Assembly (NCBI GenBank): GCA_903901875.1
Contig: CAIUSO010000091.1
Location: 19,712 to 83,711 of the forward strand
Length of the DNA: 64,000 nt
Direction of reading: 5' to 3'
Source: an uncultured Geobacteraceae bacterium
GTDB taxonomy: Bacteria; Desulfobacterota; Desulfuromonadia; Geobacterales; Pseudopelobacteraceae
Positions within the stretch are counted from its first letter, which is position 1. Every line of letters starts with the position of its first letter. Shown here one piece after another: positions 32,516 through 42,028 of this stretch. The notes under the pieces were generated by a model. That model had not been told where the DNA came from, searched no databases, and was given only the letters and a program-made list of their open reading frames with translations. The position numbers and the translations under genes were made by a program.

Positions 32516-32812
32516 TATTCAGTCAGGCCACGGTTGAACGCTTGCTCTTCTCTCGATATATTTTCTCACCCCCTTATATTAGAGTTTTTAATATATGTAA
32601 ATTACTTAAATGTATTTTATAATTACAGTGTCACAAATGGGTCAAGGATTAAAAAATTTGTCCGAGCTTTAGCGTAATAAATGATGTAGAATGGTTCCGG
32701 TAAGCTGACTTCGGAGAATTAAATACATGCAAAGCCAGCCCGTGACAGAAGAACTCCTCGCATATTCAATCTCTACGGGCAATAGCGGGTGTCTGAACAG
32801 CCCCCCCCTTTT
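32516..32812. other. Noncoding gap of about 300 bp
   Basis: No gene. The left part (32560-32660) is AT-rich, which fits a promoter for the minus-strand PLD gene, but no convincing -35/-10 pair was found. Confidence 0.4.
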
Positions 32813-33199
32813 TCAACGGCCGAAAAGTCGTTGAAACTCTTGTAACATCTCAAATCCCTGTTTGTATGCTATCGGGGTTACTTGATAGTACCGGCTTCCC
32901 TGCCTGAATTGATAGGATGCGATGCAGTTATTACGGTACTCAATGATGTGTAAATCAATCGGGGTAAGGAGAATTTTGTGACCAAAGGTACTGATTATAA
33001 TGCCATTCGAAACAATTTCAACAATCTGATTCCGTGCCACCGGCAGTAAATGATACACCGATATGCTGAGCGACAAAAGCGCAATGTAAAGATACGCAGG
33101 CTTATGGGCCTGGCTATACCGATACAAGGCAAACAGGAATAAAAAGCAGAAAACAACACCAAACGCACCAATGACTTTTCGAGGTGGATAGAAAATCAT
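32813..33199 (-). CDS. Small two-helix membrane protein
   Basis: A 128-residue protein with two membrane segments near the N terminus: VIGAFGVVFCFLFLFALYRY (about 9-28) and AYLYIALLSLSISVYHLL (about 35-52). The remainder (about 60-128) is likely a beta-rich soluble domain, with NGIIISTFGHKILLTPIDLH resembling PH-like membrane proteins. It follows the small exported protein by 8 bp. Family not recognised. Confidence 0.6.
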   Translation of the reverse strand: MIFYPPRKVIGAFGVVFCFLFLFALYRYSQAHKPAYLYIALLSLSISVYHLLPVARNQIVEIVSNGIIISTFGHKILLTPIDLHIIEYRNNCIASYQFRQGSRYYQVTPIAYKQGFEMLQEFQRLFGR

Positions 33200-33207
33200 T
33201 ACGGACG

Positions 33208-33465
33208 TTATTTTCCGGTTATCGTGGCGAGCATCAACTCTTTAGCCTTTTCATCCTCTTTTTGTGTAACGTCCGGCACGGTGACTATCCTCTGTTTCTG
33301 ACCACCTCTTGTATCCGTCAACACCGCCGCAAGGTCTGCTTCAGATACATCCTGAGGTTTTGGTTCCGATTTTGGCTGCAGCTTTTTTTTTGCTGCATAG
33401 GCAACGCTGCTGAAAAGTACGGCTGCCACAGTGACCGTAAAGATAGTTGTGATTCGTTTATTCAT
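33208..33465 (-). CDS. Small exported protein
   Basis: An 85-residue protein with a signal peptide (about 1-24, TTIFTVTVAAVLFSSVAYAA). The mature part is charged, starting KKKLQPKSEPKPQDVSEADL. No domain recognised. Co-directional with the membrane protein downstream. Confidence 0.55.
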   Translation of the reverse strand: MNKRITTIFTVTVAAVLFSSVAYAAKKKLQPKSEPKPQDVSEADLAAVLTDTRGGQKQRIVTVPDVTQKEDEKAKELMLATITGK

Positions 33466-33803
33466 TTTGCCTCACCCCATGTAACTTCTGATTTCCTTAG
33501 CCGAATGTATAGCTCAACTGAACGGTCATGAATCAATCCTGACGCTCCTTGTATTCTAGCTCAATAGCCGACAACTGACAAGGGCATTAGTATAACTTTA
33601 TCAGACGCAGTAAAACATTTTGGGACCCACACAACGTACGTACTCCTACAATTCAGCACCCTGTTCTGACAGATAATTCTTGCTGTACTTATTACCGGCG
33701 ATTGTATACACTATTAAATTAACGTTATAAATTACGCTTATTTCTGATATTGCACTACGTAATTGTAACTTGTACAGTTCTGAAGAAAGGGAAGGTTTGT
33801 CTC
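33466..33803. other. Divergent intergenic region
   Basis: Between the leftward small exported protein and the rightward HD-GYP response regulator. AT-rich at 33660-33770, so it probably contains both promoters, but no clear match was found. GGGAAGG precedes the HD-GYP ATG. Confidence 0.4.
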
Positions 33804-35144
33804 ATGGCTGAGGTTGATCAGAGTGAAAAGGTTTGTGTGCTGCTCGTGGATGACGAAGTCAACATTCTGAATTCGTTAAAACGTCTGTTGTTACATGATA
33901 AACAGTTGAAAATTGTAACCGCAACGTCGGGAGAAGAAGGACTGAAGCAACTTGACGAACTTACCAATGTGGGATTAATCGTAACCGACCAGAGAATGCC
34001 GGGTATGAACGGAGCAGTTTTTCTCGAAAAAGCGATTGATAAGGCACCGGATGCTACCCGTATTATTATGACCGGCTATGCAGATACATCTGCGGCAATT
34101 GACGCGATTAACAAAGGAAAGGCGTGGAGGTACCTCTCCAAGCCATGGGATGATACAGAGTTATTAAACAGCGTCCGCGAAGGCGTTGACCGTTATAAAA
34201 TAATACAAGAAAACAAGCTACTGAATGCATTAGTCCATAAGCAGAAAGAAGAGCTTGAAGAATGGAACAACAATTTGAAAAGCAGGGTGCTCCAGCAGAC
34301 CACTGCGTTCAGAAAAAAAAGTGAAGAGCTGCAGGCTGCCCTGGAACGTGTACGCGAGAGCGATTCCAGCGTCCAGGGTTTTATTCAGTCGTTATGTACT
34401 CTTGTTGACCTCCGCGGTACGCGTGCCTACAAACATGCACACAATGTTGCACAACTTGCGGAGAGTGCGGCAAAAGAGATGGGGTTGGACGAAACAACGA
34501 CAGAAACTATCAGGGTCGCGGCACTGTTGCATGACATTGGAGAAATAGGCATTTCGGAACGGCTGCTTATGACCGCACCGGAAGTCATGAAATTTGATGA
34601 GTTCAGGGAGTATAGCCAGCATCCGGTGCGTGCCCAATTGCTGTTGGATACTATAGATGAACTCCGGTCAGTTTCAGAGCTCATTCGTCATCACCATGAA
34701 AATATGGATGGCACCGGCTATCCCGACAAACTCTCGGGAGAGGATATTCCCCTTGGTTCCCGGATCATTGCTTTTGCAGACCAGATTGACAAGACGGCCA
34801 TGATGTGTGTGGGTGATATCGCTGAGCAGGCACTGACAAGGGTAAGTGGTATGGTTGGTAATGGCCTCGATCCGGCCCTTCATAAAGTGTTTAAAAAGGT
34901 GGTCCGCTATTGTTACCATATGACGCCTGTTGCAGAAGGCCCCAAAACCGTGGAGAAAAAACTGGGACCCGATGGGCTTCGCCCCGGCATGGTACTTGCC
35001 AGAAACCTGTATAATTCTGCCGGGCGTGCGGTTTTCAGTAGAGGCATGCTCCTTGATCCAGTCATAATTGCTTCCGTGAGGGGACACTTCGGGCTTGACC
35101 CCTCCGACTCGTCCATTTATGTGTTGGTAGAGGATACAAAATGA
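33804..35144 (+). CDS. Response regulator with HD-GYP domain (RpfG type)
   Basis: A 446-residue protein. REC domain at about 8-125: LLVDDEVNILNSL, phospho-acceptor Asp in IVTDQRMPG (about 64), and Lys in LSKPWDD. A coiled coil (about 150-190) links to HD-GYP: HDIGEIGISERLL and HHENMDGTGYPD. A short C-terminal module follows (about 385-446, LRPGMVLARNLYNSAGRAVF). A phosphorylation-controlled c-di-GMP-type phosphodiesterase. The cognate kinase is not adjacent. The start at 33804 has AAGGGAAGG upstream. Confidence 0.9.
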   Translation: MAEVDQSEKVCVLLVDDEVNILNSLKRLLLHDKQLKIVTATSGEEGLKQLDELTNVGLIVTDQRMPGMNGAVFLEKAIDKAPDATRIIMTGYADTSAAIDAINKGKAWRYLSKPWDDTELLNSVREGVDRYKIIQENKLLNALVHKQKEELEEWNNNLKSRVLQQTTAFRKKSEELQAALERVRESDSSVQGFIQSLCTLVDLRGTRAYKHAHNVAQLAESAAKEMGLDETTTETIRVAALLHDIGEIGISERLLMTAPEVMKFDEFREYSQHPVRAQLLLDTIDELRSVSELIRHHHENMDGTGYPDKLSGEDIPLGSRIIAFADQIDKTAMMCVGDIAEQALTRVSGMVGNGLDPALHKVFKKVVRYCYHMTPVAEGPKTVEKKLGPDGLRPGMVLARNLYNSAGRAVFSRGMLLDPVIIASVRGHFGLDPSDSSIYVLVEDTK

Positions 35145-35210
35145 AGTAGGGCGAGTACCAGTGGGCCGTGGGTGATTTAACTGAAGTGGTTCGAGGCGGG
35201 ATTATTAAAA

Positions 35211-35242
35211 AAAGGGCATGGAGACTCTTCCCCATGCCCTTT
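35211..35242. terminator. Bidirectional terminator
   Basis: Perfect 11-bp stem AAAGGGCATGG (35211-35221) with CCATGCCCTTT (35232-35242), A-rich before and T-containing after. Lies between the converging HD-GYP and FlaG-like genes. Confidence 0.8.
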
Positions 35243-35267
35243 CGATTACGGCCCCACCCAACCGTGG

Positions 35268-35627
35268 CTAACCTTTTACATCTGCTGCATTAGCCTCTGT
35301 TTTTGTCATCAACTCCTGGGTTTTCTGCACCATTTCCGAAGGGGTTTGGTAGATAACATTGTTGCTGCTGTCAACATATTTTGTAAGCACCTTACCATTA
35401 GAATCATAGGATTCAACCATATGACTCATCCCCCGTGCCGTTTTTTGAACAGCACCATTTGCCGGCACGAGCAGCTTTCCATCAGTAACCTTTAGCGGAG
35501 GTACCTGATTTTTGGCAGAATCAACTGCCGTTGCTGCATACGCTACCGATTGTTTTACAGAAGCGGCATGTGCAACTGTTGTTGGCTTGAACGAAGCTGA
35601 ACCATCTGCAATCGAATTCACGCTCAT
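35268..35627 (-). CDS. Small FlaG-like protein
   Basis: A 119-residue protein. The C-terminal half, SYDSNGKVLTKYVDSSNNVI then YQTPSEMVQKTQEL, resembles the FlaG/flagellin-associated pattern (a two-strand repeat followed by a Pro-containing helix). The N terminus is Ser/Ala-rich and lacks a signal peptide. May modulate flagellar filament length, but the match is short. The gene behind it at 35660 has a similar low-complexity style. Confidence 0.45.
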   Translation of the reverse strand: MSVNSIADGSASFKPTTVAHAASVKQSVAYAATAVDSAKNQVPPLKVTDGKLLVPANGAVQKTARGMSHMVESYDSNGKVLTKYVDSSNNVIYQTPSEMVQKTQELMTKTEANAADVKG

Positions 35628-35659
35628 GACTGACTCCCACTTTTTTCACCTATCAAAGA

Positions 35660-35881
35660 TTATGCCTTGCCTCTTATTTTTTCCGATGACTTTTCGGCTC
35701 CACTTTCTGCTGATTCCTGGGCCTGGGTATCGCCATCTTTGGCTAACTGCTGGGCCTGTTTCGACAGAGACACCGTATCTGCCTGGGGTGCCTGCTGCGG
35801 AGCCTTTGCAGGCTGAGACTGTGGAGCGGGTGGAGTGTACGTGGCTGCCACATTACTTGATGAAATTCCTGAAACTGACAT
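35660..35881 (-). CDS. Small Ser/Gln/Ala-rich protein
   Basis: A 73-residue, low-complexity protein starting MSVSGISSSNVA. It has a Pro/Gln-rich middle (PPAPQSQPAKAPQQAP) and TVSLSKQAQQLAKDG. The DTVSLSKQA motif recalls short motility-associated proteins of Geobacter relatives, but no family is certain. Lies 32 bp upstream of the FlaG-like gene, same strand. Confidence 0.5.
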   Translation of the reverse strand: MSVSGISSSNVAATYTPPAPQSQPAKAPQQAPQADTVSLSKQAQQLAKDGDTQAQESAESGAEKSSEKIRGKA

Positions 35882-36259
35882 AGAGATACCCTCCATTGGT
35901 GTAATTACCGTTACCTCTCATATCGGTATCTTCTGAAAAACATAAAGGATTATTATTGTCTTATTATAATTTCTTGGCTCTCAGATGTTTCCACACGAAT
36001 CGTTCCGCATCAGTTGAGTTTTTGCACAATCCCCTGGCAACTTCTGTCAAATTAATTCACTCACTTTGCAATTGGAGATGATCGTAGCTCGCTTCCATCG
36101 GGGTACAGAATATGCGGAAAAACACGCCGGTCTGGCATCAAAGAGGAGCCAACCGTATCGTACACCGAGGGGAGGAGATGTGGGCACGGTTAAGGGGGGA
36201 AATACCAGCAGCAGTTTCTTTGTTTGAGCAGTCATATCCCCCCCCGGCCTCCACAGCTG
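35882..36259. other. Intergenic region, about 380 bp
   Basis: No gene found. It holds the upstream region of the small Ser/Gln-rich gene and the downstream flank of the polyphosphate gene. The short minus frame at 36047-36235 looks like chance. Confidence 0.4.
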
Positions 36260-37750
36260 TTACGACTTGTTCCCCAACGCAAGCTCGATACGTTCACAGA
36301 GGGTCTTCAGAACCTTGATTCGGGCATAATATTTATCGTTAGCCTCAACCAGGGTCCAGGGGGCAATCTCGGTACTGGTCCGATCAATCATATCACAGAC
36401 TACCCCCTCATATTCGTTCCACTTTTCACGGTTACGCCAGTCATCATCGGTGATCTTGTAGCGTTTGAAACCAACTGACTCCCGATCTTTGAATCGTTTC
36501 AGCTGCTCTTCCTTGGTTATTGAAAGCCAAAATTTCACCACGACGGTTTTGTTCCGAACCATCTGCTCTTCGAAATCATTAATTTCGCCATAGGCCCGCA
36601 TCCAGTCCTTCCGTTCACAATACCCCTCAACCCGCTCCACCAATACCCTCCCGTACCAGGTACGATCAAAGATGGCAAAGCGGCTCTTGCGGGGAATATT
36701 GCGCCAGAAACGCCACAAATAAGGTTGGGCCCGTTCCTCTTCAGTGGGGGCAGCAACCGGAATAACCCGATACTGGCGAGCATCAAGTGCCTGAATAATA
36801 CGCCGGATACTCCCCCCCTTACCGGCGGCATCATTCCCTTCAAATGCTATCACCACCGAAAGTTTTCTGAATCCGGGATTCCGCGTCAAAAGGTTCAGCT
36901 TCCCCTGATATTTTTCCAGTTCCCGTTCATACTCGGACTTCTTCAGCGTACGGGACATGTCAAGGGTATTAAGAATCAGCAGATCATCAATGGCCGGTAA
37001 CATTGGTGGAATGGGTTCTTCATGTTTCGGCGGTTCGGGAGCATCAAGACGTGCCCGTATTGAACCAAGGATTGCCTGACCGATGGTCAGGTAGCGGTAG
37101 AAGGGATCCGTTCCCTCCACTATTGTCCAGGGGGACTCAGCAGTACTGGTGGAGCGGAGCATCCGTTCAGAGACTTTGCGAAATTTGTCGTAGCGGCGAT
37201 AATGCTCCCAGTCGGTGTCCGTAACCCGCCAGCGGGTATTCGGATCCTTTTCCAGGAGTTTCAGCCGTTTTTTTTGTTCATCTTTGGAGAGATGCAGCCA
37301 GAACTTAAGGACCAGTGCCCCTTCGTCACAGAGCATTTTTTCAAAGCGGATAATCCGTTCCAGCCGTTGATCAAGCTCGGCATTTTCGATGACACCAGAC
37401 ACATTTTCCAGTAATGGTGCCGAATACCAGGTGCCGATAAAAACACCGATTTTCCCTCGCGGGGGAAGTACCCGCCAGTACCGCCACATGGGGGGACGTT
37501 CCAGTTCTTCGTCGGTCAGATCACGGACCGCATGGGTTTCGATGTGGCGCGGGTCCATCCACTCATTCAGGAGGTTTACCGTTTCCCCCTTTCCGGCACA
37601 GTCCACACCGGCAATGAGTATAATGACGGAGAATTTCTTTGACTGGCACAGGTCCAACTGGGCTTCCAACAGCCCTTCCCGCAGGAGAGGAATATCTTTT
37701 TTCCAGACATCTTTACCCACTTTGTGACCCAATTCGGCGGATTCAAACAT
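36260..37750 (-). CDS. pap: Polyphosphate:AMP phosphotransferase (two-domain PPK2)
   Basis: A 496-residue protein with two PPK2-like P-loop domains. Domain 1 (about 15-240): IAGVDCAGKGETVNLLNEWM, Walker A-like GVDCAGKG. Domain 2 (about 265-490): VIAFEGNDAAGKGGSIRRII (EGNDAAGKG), with the lid motif FDRTWYGRVLVERV. In two-domain PPK2 (Pap) the C-terminal domain is the active one; the enzyme uses polyphosphate to convert AMP to ADP. Reading VDCAGKG in domain 1 rather than xDAAGKG agrees with this. Upstream of it on the same strand is proC. Confidence 0.9.
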   Translation of the reverse strand: MFESAELGHKVGKDVWKKDIPLLREGLLEAQLDLCQSKKFSVIILIAGVDCAGKGETVNLLNEWMDPRHIETHAVRDLTDEELERPPMWRYWRVLPPRGKIGVFIGTWYSAPLLENVSGVIENAELDQRLERIIRFEKMLCDEGALVLKFWLHLSKDEQKKRLKLLEKDPNTRWRVTDTDWEHYRRYDKFRKVSERMLRSTSTAESPWTIVEGTDPFYRYLTIGQAILGSIRARLDAPEPPKHEEPIPPMLPAIDDLLILNTLDMSRTLKKSEYERELEKYQGKLNLLTRNPGFRKLSVVIAFEGNDAAGKGGSIRRIIQALDARQYRVIPVAAPTEEERAQPYLWRFWRNIPRKSRFAIFDRTWYGRVLVERVEGYCERKDWMRAYGEINDFEEQMVRNKTVVVKFWLSITKEEQLKRFKDRESVGFKRYKITDDDWRNREKWNEYEGVVCDMIDRTSTEIAPWTLVEANDKYYARIKVLKTLCERIELALGNKS

Positions 37751-37801
37751 GTTACCCTCCCGATGTGTCTCCCATTCACCACTTCCCCGACGGAGGGAGC
37801 A

Positions 37802-38611
37802 TTATTTTCCGGCAAGTTCTCGGGACCTGTTGCAGGCGGCATCTACCGCATTCATGGTCACTCCGCGAAAACAGCCGTTTTCAAGTGCATGAAGTCCAGC
37901 AATTGTGGTCCCCCCCGGTGACGTCACCTTTTCCTTCAGCAGAGCCGGATGTTCACCGGTTTCAACAAGCATCCGCGCTGCTCCAAATACGGTCTGGCAT
38001 GCCAACTGGGCGGCAACATCCCGGGGCAGACCATTTTTGACACCGGCATCGGCAAGCGCCTCAATGAAGGAAAACACATAGGCCGGGCCGCTTCCCGACA
38101 ATCCGGTGACCGCATCCATGAGCTTTTCCTCTACCGCGACAGCCGTACCAACCAGGGCAAAAATCTGACGAGCTATATCAAGATCATTGGCCGTCGCTTT
38201 GCGACCGGCACTGACGGCGGTTGCACCGCTGCCGATCAAGGCCGGAGTGTTGGGCATGGCCCGGACAACCCGGCATCCGGGAACCAGGTTTGCCTCGATT
38301 TTGGCACTCGGAATACCGGCCATAATTGAAATAATCAGCTTTTGAGCCGTGATTACCGGCTCGATCAAATCAAGCACCCCTTCGGCCTGCTGGGGCTTGA
38401 CCGCCAGTATGACAACTTCGCCCCACTGGGCCGCTTCGGCGGCGTCGGTCACGACCCGCACGTTGGGAAACTTGGCCGTCAGTTCGTCTCTCCGCCGGGG
38501 GGTGATTTCTGCGACCGTAATGCCTACCCCCACATCCTCACGCAACAGACCGCGCATGATAGCCTCGGCCATATTACCGCCACCGATAAAGCTGATTTTC
38601 CGAATATTCAT
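37802..38611 (-). CDS. proC: Pyrroline-5-carboxylate reductase
   Basis: Final step of proline synthesis. 269 aa. N-terminal ISFIGGGNMAEAIMRGLL binds NADPH. The middle has AVKPQQAEGVLDLI and RAMPNTPALIGSGATAVS, and the C-terminal dimer domain TGLSGSGPAYVFSFIEALAD then VTSPGGTTIAGLHALE, the ProC signature. Full length for the family. Confidence 0.95.
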   Translation of the reverse strand: MNIRKISFIGGGNMAEAIMRGLLREDVGVGITVAEITPRRRDELTAKFPNVRVVTDAAEAAQWGEVVILAVKPQQAEGVLDLIEPVITAQKLIISIMAGIPSAKIEANLVPGCRVVRAMPNTPALIGSGATAVSAGRKATANDLDIARQIFALVGTAVAVEEKLMDAVTGLSGSGPAYVFSFIEALADAGVKNGLPRDVAAQLACQTVFGAARMLVETGEHPALLKEKVTSPGGTTIAGLHALENGCFRGVTMNAVDAACNRSRELAGK

Positions 38612-38656
38612 CGTCCCATTCCTCCTTGAGTATAGACATAAAATAGATAGTATTAG

Positions 38657-39040
38657 TTATGAAACCACACTGCTTCTGGCAACCAGGGCAACTCCAACAC
38701 AGATCAGGCTGATGCCGGCCCAGCGCATACCACTTACCTGTTCTCCCAGATACCACTGGGCCAGAAAGGCAACGACCAGGTAACTGAGAGCCTGCAGCGG
38801 CAGGGCCACGGAAAGGTCTTCCCATGACAACACCGCCAGCCAAAGACCGAAATAGACCGCCTGGAGTGCGGTTCCCGCCACCAGTCGCCAATTGCTTACC
38901 GCCCGACAAACCGTGGCACACAACTGGCCTGGTTTCATTGTCGAAACATCTCCAACGACTTTCATTCCCTGGGTCAGCAGGATATCACCAACCGCCCCGG
39001 CCATGAGTGCCACCAGCATGACAACCACCGTTTTCAGCAT
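38657..39040 (-). CDS. EamA/SMR-like small membrane protein linked to hpn genes
   Basis: A 127-residue protein with four predicted membrane helices, from VVVMLVALMAGAVGDILLTQ to WAGISLICVGVALVARS. It resembles half-size EamA/ArnE-type transporters (conserved LQALSYLVVAFLAQWYLGEQ and GISLICVGV). ArnE/F-like proteins flip lipid-linked sugars. Its start overlaps the hpnK end by seven bases, so a role in moving modified hopanoid lipid is a reasonable inference. Confidence 0.65.
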   Translation of the reverse strand: MLKTVVVMLVALMAGAVGDILLTQGMKVVGDVSTMKPGQLCATVCRAVSNWRLVAGTALQAVYFGLWLAVLSWEDLSVALPLQALSYLVVAFLAQWYLGEQVSGMRWAGISLICVGVALVARSSVVS

Positions 39041-39894
39041 TTCACCTCTCCACGGTAATTCTGCACCTGCATTCCCCGTTCTGCCAACCGTTCTCTGATA
39101 CGGGGACTGAGGAGAGCGGCCAACTCATCCCCATGACGATAATCCGGCATCAGGCGACTGAGCTCTGCATCGGGAAGCATTCCGGGGTGAAAATAGAGCT
39201 CTGTCACACCATCCTGCAATCCATCGAGAATTTTCAGTAGATACGACTCGGTCATCCTCCCCGAATTCAGCACCCCTTTTACCTCTCCGGCATAGCCAAT
39301 GCCATCCTGATTCAGACCGGCAGAGACATGGTCCGATAAAAAACCGAAGATCAGTCGTTCGAGCATCTTACCCCCCTTCCGCTCCGGATCGCAACGGAGA
39401 TTATGGCCCAAACGTTCACGGGAGAGACGAAATGTTTTGATTCCGTAGCGTGGCATCAGTTCCTGGAGAATTCGAAACACCGTTGGGTGGAGATGGATGT
39501 TGAGATGTCCATCAATATGGGTCAGATCGATCCCCGCAGTACGCACCCGGAGTATCTGCGCCTCGATCTCCCGTTTCAGCTGACAGTAGAGTCCACGATC
39601 CATAAAATAGCGGAAACCGCTCCTCACCGGGTTCGGTGAAAAGTCTCCGGCGTCATTCACCAGCTCGGGAATTTCCTTCGGCGGCAGCACCCCCCTCCCC
39701 TGCACCAGCGTCAGATGCAAGCCGATCTGCAGTGCCGGATTGCGCCGACCGATTGCAACCGCCTCGTCAAAAGCGGCTCCCCCGGCCATGAGAGATGCGC
39801 CGGTGAGAATTCCGTCACGCCAGGCCTTTTCAACCGCCCGGTTGACACCGGGGGACAATCCGAAATCGTCAGCGGTAATAATCAGCCGTTTCAT
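39034..39894 (-). CDS. hpnK: Hopanoid biosynthesis-associated deacetylase HpnK (YdjC family)
   Basis: A 286-residue YdjC-type carbohydrate deacetylase. ITADDFGLSPGVN has the metal-binding DD, HLTLVQGR a metal His, and HIDGHLNIHLHPTVF (about 126-140) the catalytic His/Asp set. In hopanoid producers HpnK deacetylates N-acetylglucosaminyl-bacteriohopanetetrol. Its start overlaps the hpnJ stop by four bases, so they form a pair. hpnI, the glucosaminyltransferase that would act first, is not in this window. Confidence 0.85.
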   Translation of the reverse strand: MKRLIITADDFGLSPGVNRAVEKAWRDGILTGASLMAGGAAFDEAVAIGRRNPALQIGLHLTLVQGRGVLPPKEIPELVNDAGDFSPNPVRSGFRYFMDRGLYCQLKREIEAQILRVRTAGIDLTHIDGHLNIHLHPTVFRILQELMPRYGIKTFRLSRERLGHNLRCDPERKGGKMLERLIFGFLSDHVSAGLNQDGIGYAGEVKGVLNSGRMTESYLLKILDGLQDGVTELYFHPGMLPDAELSRLMPDYRHGDELAALLSPRIRERLAERGMQVQNYRGEVKC

Positions 39895-41312
39895 GGTCCG
39901 GTTTCTCTCCGCTTCCGCATATGGGCCAGATACTGTTTCCCCTCTTTCAGGAGTTTGCGCCGTTCATCACCGTTAACCAGCATCCGGCCAATACTGCGGG
40001 CAATATACGAGGGGCGGAAATAAAATTTACGATAGAACTCATCAACTGAATTAAAAATTTCAGCGGAGGATAGATTCGGATAACTGACAACACACTTCTG
40101 ATGACCACGGGAATCAATAAAATCAGTGGTCGTCATCCAGCCGTTTTCCCGGCAGAGCGCGTAGAATTCAGTTCCCGGATAGGGAGAGGCGAGGGAGGCC
40201 TGAATTGAGTCAAGGTCAAGCCGCTTGGCAAATTCAATGGTCTGAGCGATGGTCTCCACCGTCTCCCCCGGCAGCCCCATGATGAAGGCACCATGGATCG
40301 AAAGTCCCAGTTTTTTGCACTCCCTGACGAACTGAATCGCCTGGGCCACCGTCACCCCTTTTTTAACATTTTTCAAAATCTGGTCATTGCCGCTTTCAAA
40401 ACCGACCACCACATGACGTAAGCCGGCATCCCTGAGCAGCTTCAAGGTGGCAGCGTCGGTATTGGCACGGGCGTTAATGGTCCAGGAGATGCCAAGGGGC
40501 TTGATCAACCGGGCTATTTCACCGGCATGGCTCCGGTTGGCGGTAAAGGTATCATCGTAAAAGGAGAGTTCCCGCATCTCCGGTATATTGTCCACGATCC
40601 ACCGCACTTCCTCAAAAACATTTTGTGGTGAACGGACCCGCATGGTCCGGCCGGAAATGGTCTGGGGCCAGAGGCAATAGCTGCAATGGGAAGGGCAGCC
40701 ACGGCTGGAATAAAGGGAAACATAGGGATTTTTAAAGTGGGGAATAACATATTCTGTAATGGGCAGATCCCGCTTATAGATCGGCGCAACAAATGGCAGC
40801 TCATCGAGATTGCTGATCGGGAGGCGATCAGGAGTATGAATAATCTGCCCCTCCCTGATGAAGCTGATCCCGTCAACCCGGTGCCAGGAACGTCCTTCGC
40901 ACAGTTCTTTCACAGAGTAATCAAACTCTCCCCGGCAGACGATATCAATTGCCCCCCCGCCGGACCGGAGCGATTCCTCCGCCAACACGGACACATGGGG
41001 ACCGGTCAGCACCGTCACCATATCCGGCTTCTGTTCCTTGAAACGACGGGCCGTTTCAATATCAAGAAGGAGCGTCGGTGTGGAGGTGTACATCACCACC
41101 ATATCGAAATCACGGGCAATAGCGAGGCAATGCACTAAATCGAATTTCTGCACCGGAGCATCAACCACCCGGCTTCCCTGGATCAGACCCGCGGGATAAC
41201 AGAGCCAGGTCGGGTACCAGAAGGAGGTCACTTCACGGGAAGCCTGGTAACGTGCCCCGGCTCCGCCATCGAAATCCTCAAATGTGGGTGGATTCAAAAA
41301 AAGCGGTTTCAT
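39891..41312 (-). CDS. hpnJ: Hopanoid biosynthesis radical SAM protein HpnJ
   Basis: A 473-residue B12-binding-domain radical SAM enzyme. The N-terminal half is the cobalamin-type fold (VMYTSTPTLLLDIETARRFK). The radical SAM Cys motif is RGCPSHCSYC (about 195), followed by WPQTISGRTMRVRSP. HpnJ is needed to turn glucosaminyl-hopanetetrol into the cyclitol ether by ring contraction. Start at 41312 chosen because AGGAG lies just upstream. Confidence 0.9.
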   Translation of the reverse strand: MKPLFLNPPTFEDFDGGAGARYQASREVTSFWYPTWLCYPAGLIQGSRVVDAPVQKFDLVHCLAIARDFDMVVMYTSTPTLLLDIETARRFKEQKPDMVTVLTGPHVSVLAEESLRSGGGAIDIVCRGEFDYSVKELCEGRSWHRVDGISFIREGQIIHTPDRLPISNLDELPFVAPIYKRDLPITEYVIPHFKNPYVSLYSSRGCPSHCSYCLWPQTISGRTMRVRSPQNVFEEVRWIVDNIPEMRELSFYDDTFTANRSHAGEIARLIKPLGISWTINARANTDAATLKLLRDAGLRHVVVGFESGNDQILKNVKKGVTVAQAIQFVRECKKLGLSIHGAFIMGLPGETVETIAQTIEFAKRLDLDSIQASLASPYPGTEFYALCRENGWMTTTDFIDSRGHQKCVVSYPNLSSAEIFNSVDEFYRKFYFRPSYIARSIGRMLVNGDERRKLLKEGKQYLAHMRKRRETGP

Positions 41313-41495
41313 TACAACTCCTTGCCACACATACCCTGGAAACGAATAGCAGGTATCCCGTTAAAAAGTCAATAATTAACCGGCATCCGGGAGAGTAAAT
41401 GCAAGAAACCCCTTTTCCTTATTCTCTCTCTTATGGTAGGAAGGAAGAACCTTATATTTCACACACTACTCAGAACAGCAAAGGAGAAAGCACGG

Positions 41496-41870
41496 ATGAG
41501 CAACCAGAAACCGGGAATCAAATTCAAGTACGTATTTAATTATGCCTATAACCCCACCTACGTCAACGGGGCCCAGGGAGGTTTCTCTCCCCGGGGGGAA
41601 ATGGTGATCAATTTTTATCTTGAGCGCCAGCCACTGCCGAACAGCATTGCCTATGAAATCACCCCCGATGGGGCCATCGGCCGTGAAACCGCCGCCGAAC
41701 CGACCGATCTTGCCAGCAGCATGGTTCGATATATCGATACCGGTGTTGTCATGAGTTATGAAAACGCCCGTGAATTTCATGCCTGGATGGGAGAGAAACT
41801 GCGTGAGGTTGAAGAGATGCAGAGAGCCCGTGCCGAGTTTGAAGAGTCCCGTGGGGCAGGAACTGCGTAG
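41496..41870 (+). CDS. DUF3467-like protein
   Basis: A 124-residue protein, ATG preceded by GGAGA. The stretch YNPTYVNGAQGGFSPRGEMV then INFYLERQPLPN, and later DTGVVMSYENAREFHAWMGE, follows the DUF3467 pattern (YxNxxxxxxSxxEFxxxF ... R/VxMSxxxAKxFxxxL). Function of DUF3467 is unknown. Divergent from hpnJ; just upstream of the palindromic element at 41901. Confidence 0.65.
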   Translation: MSNQKPGIKFKYVFNYAYNPTYVNGAQGGFSPRGEMVINFYLERQPLPNSIAYEITPDGAIGRETAAEPTDLASSMVRYIDTGVVMSYENAREFHAWMGEKLREVEEMQRARAEFEESRGAGTA

Positions 41871-41900
41871 ATAACAAGCTTTCGTAATCCCCCCTCTTCT

Positions 41901-42024
41901 CTGTTGCAATCAAAATGACATTTAAAATCCTGACGTAGGGGCGTATGGCCATACGCCCTTATGCCATACGCCCCGATAGGACGACCATTGGTTTGCCAAA
42001 TAGGTGTCGGCTTGATTGCAACAG
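41901..42024. mobile_element. 124-bp palindromic, MITE-like element
   Basis: Terminal inverted repeats CTGTTGCAATCAA (41901-41913) and its perfect complement (42012-42024), 13 bp. Inside is a second palindrome, GGGGCGTATGGC (41938-41949) with GCCATACGCCCC (41963-41974), 12 bp perfect. No coding potential and no obvious target duplication. It sits between two converging genes and could also act as a bidirectional terminator. Confidence 0.55.
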
Positions 42025-42028
42025 GGAA

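Noticed and set aside
36047..36235. 62-codon minus-strand frame
   Set aside because: No ribosome site or homology; likely chance in a non-coding gap.
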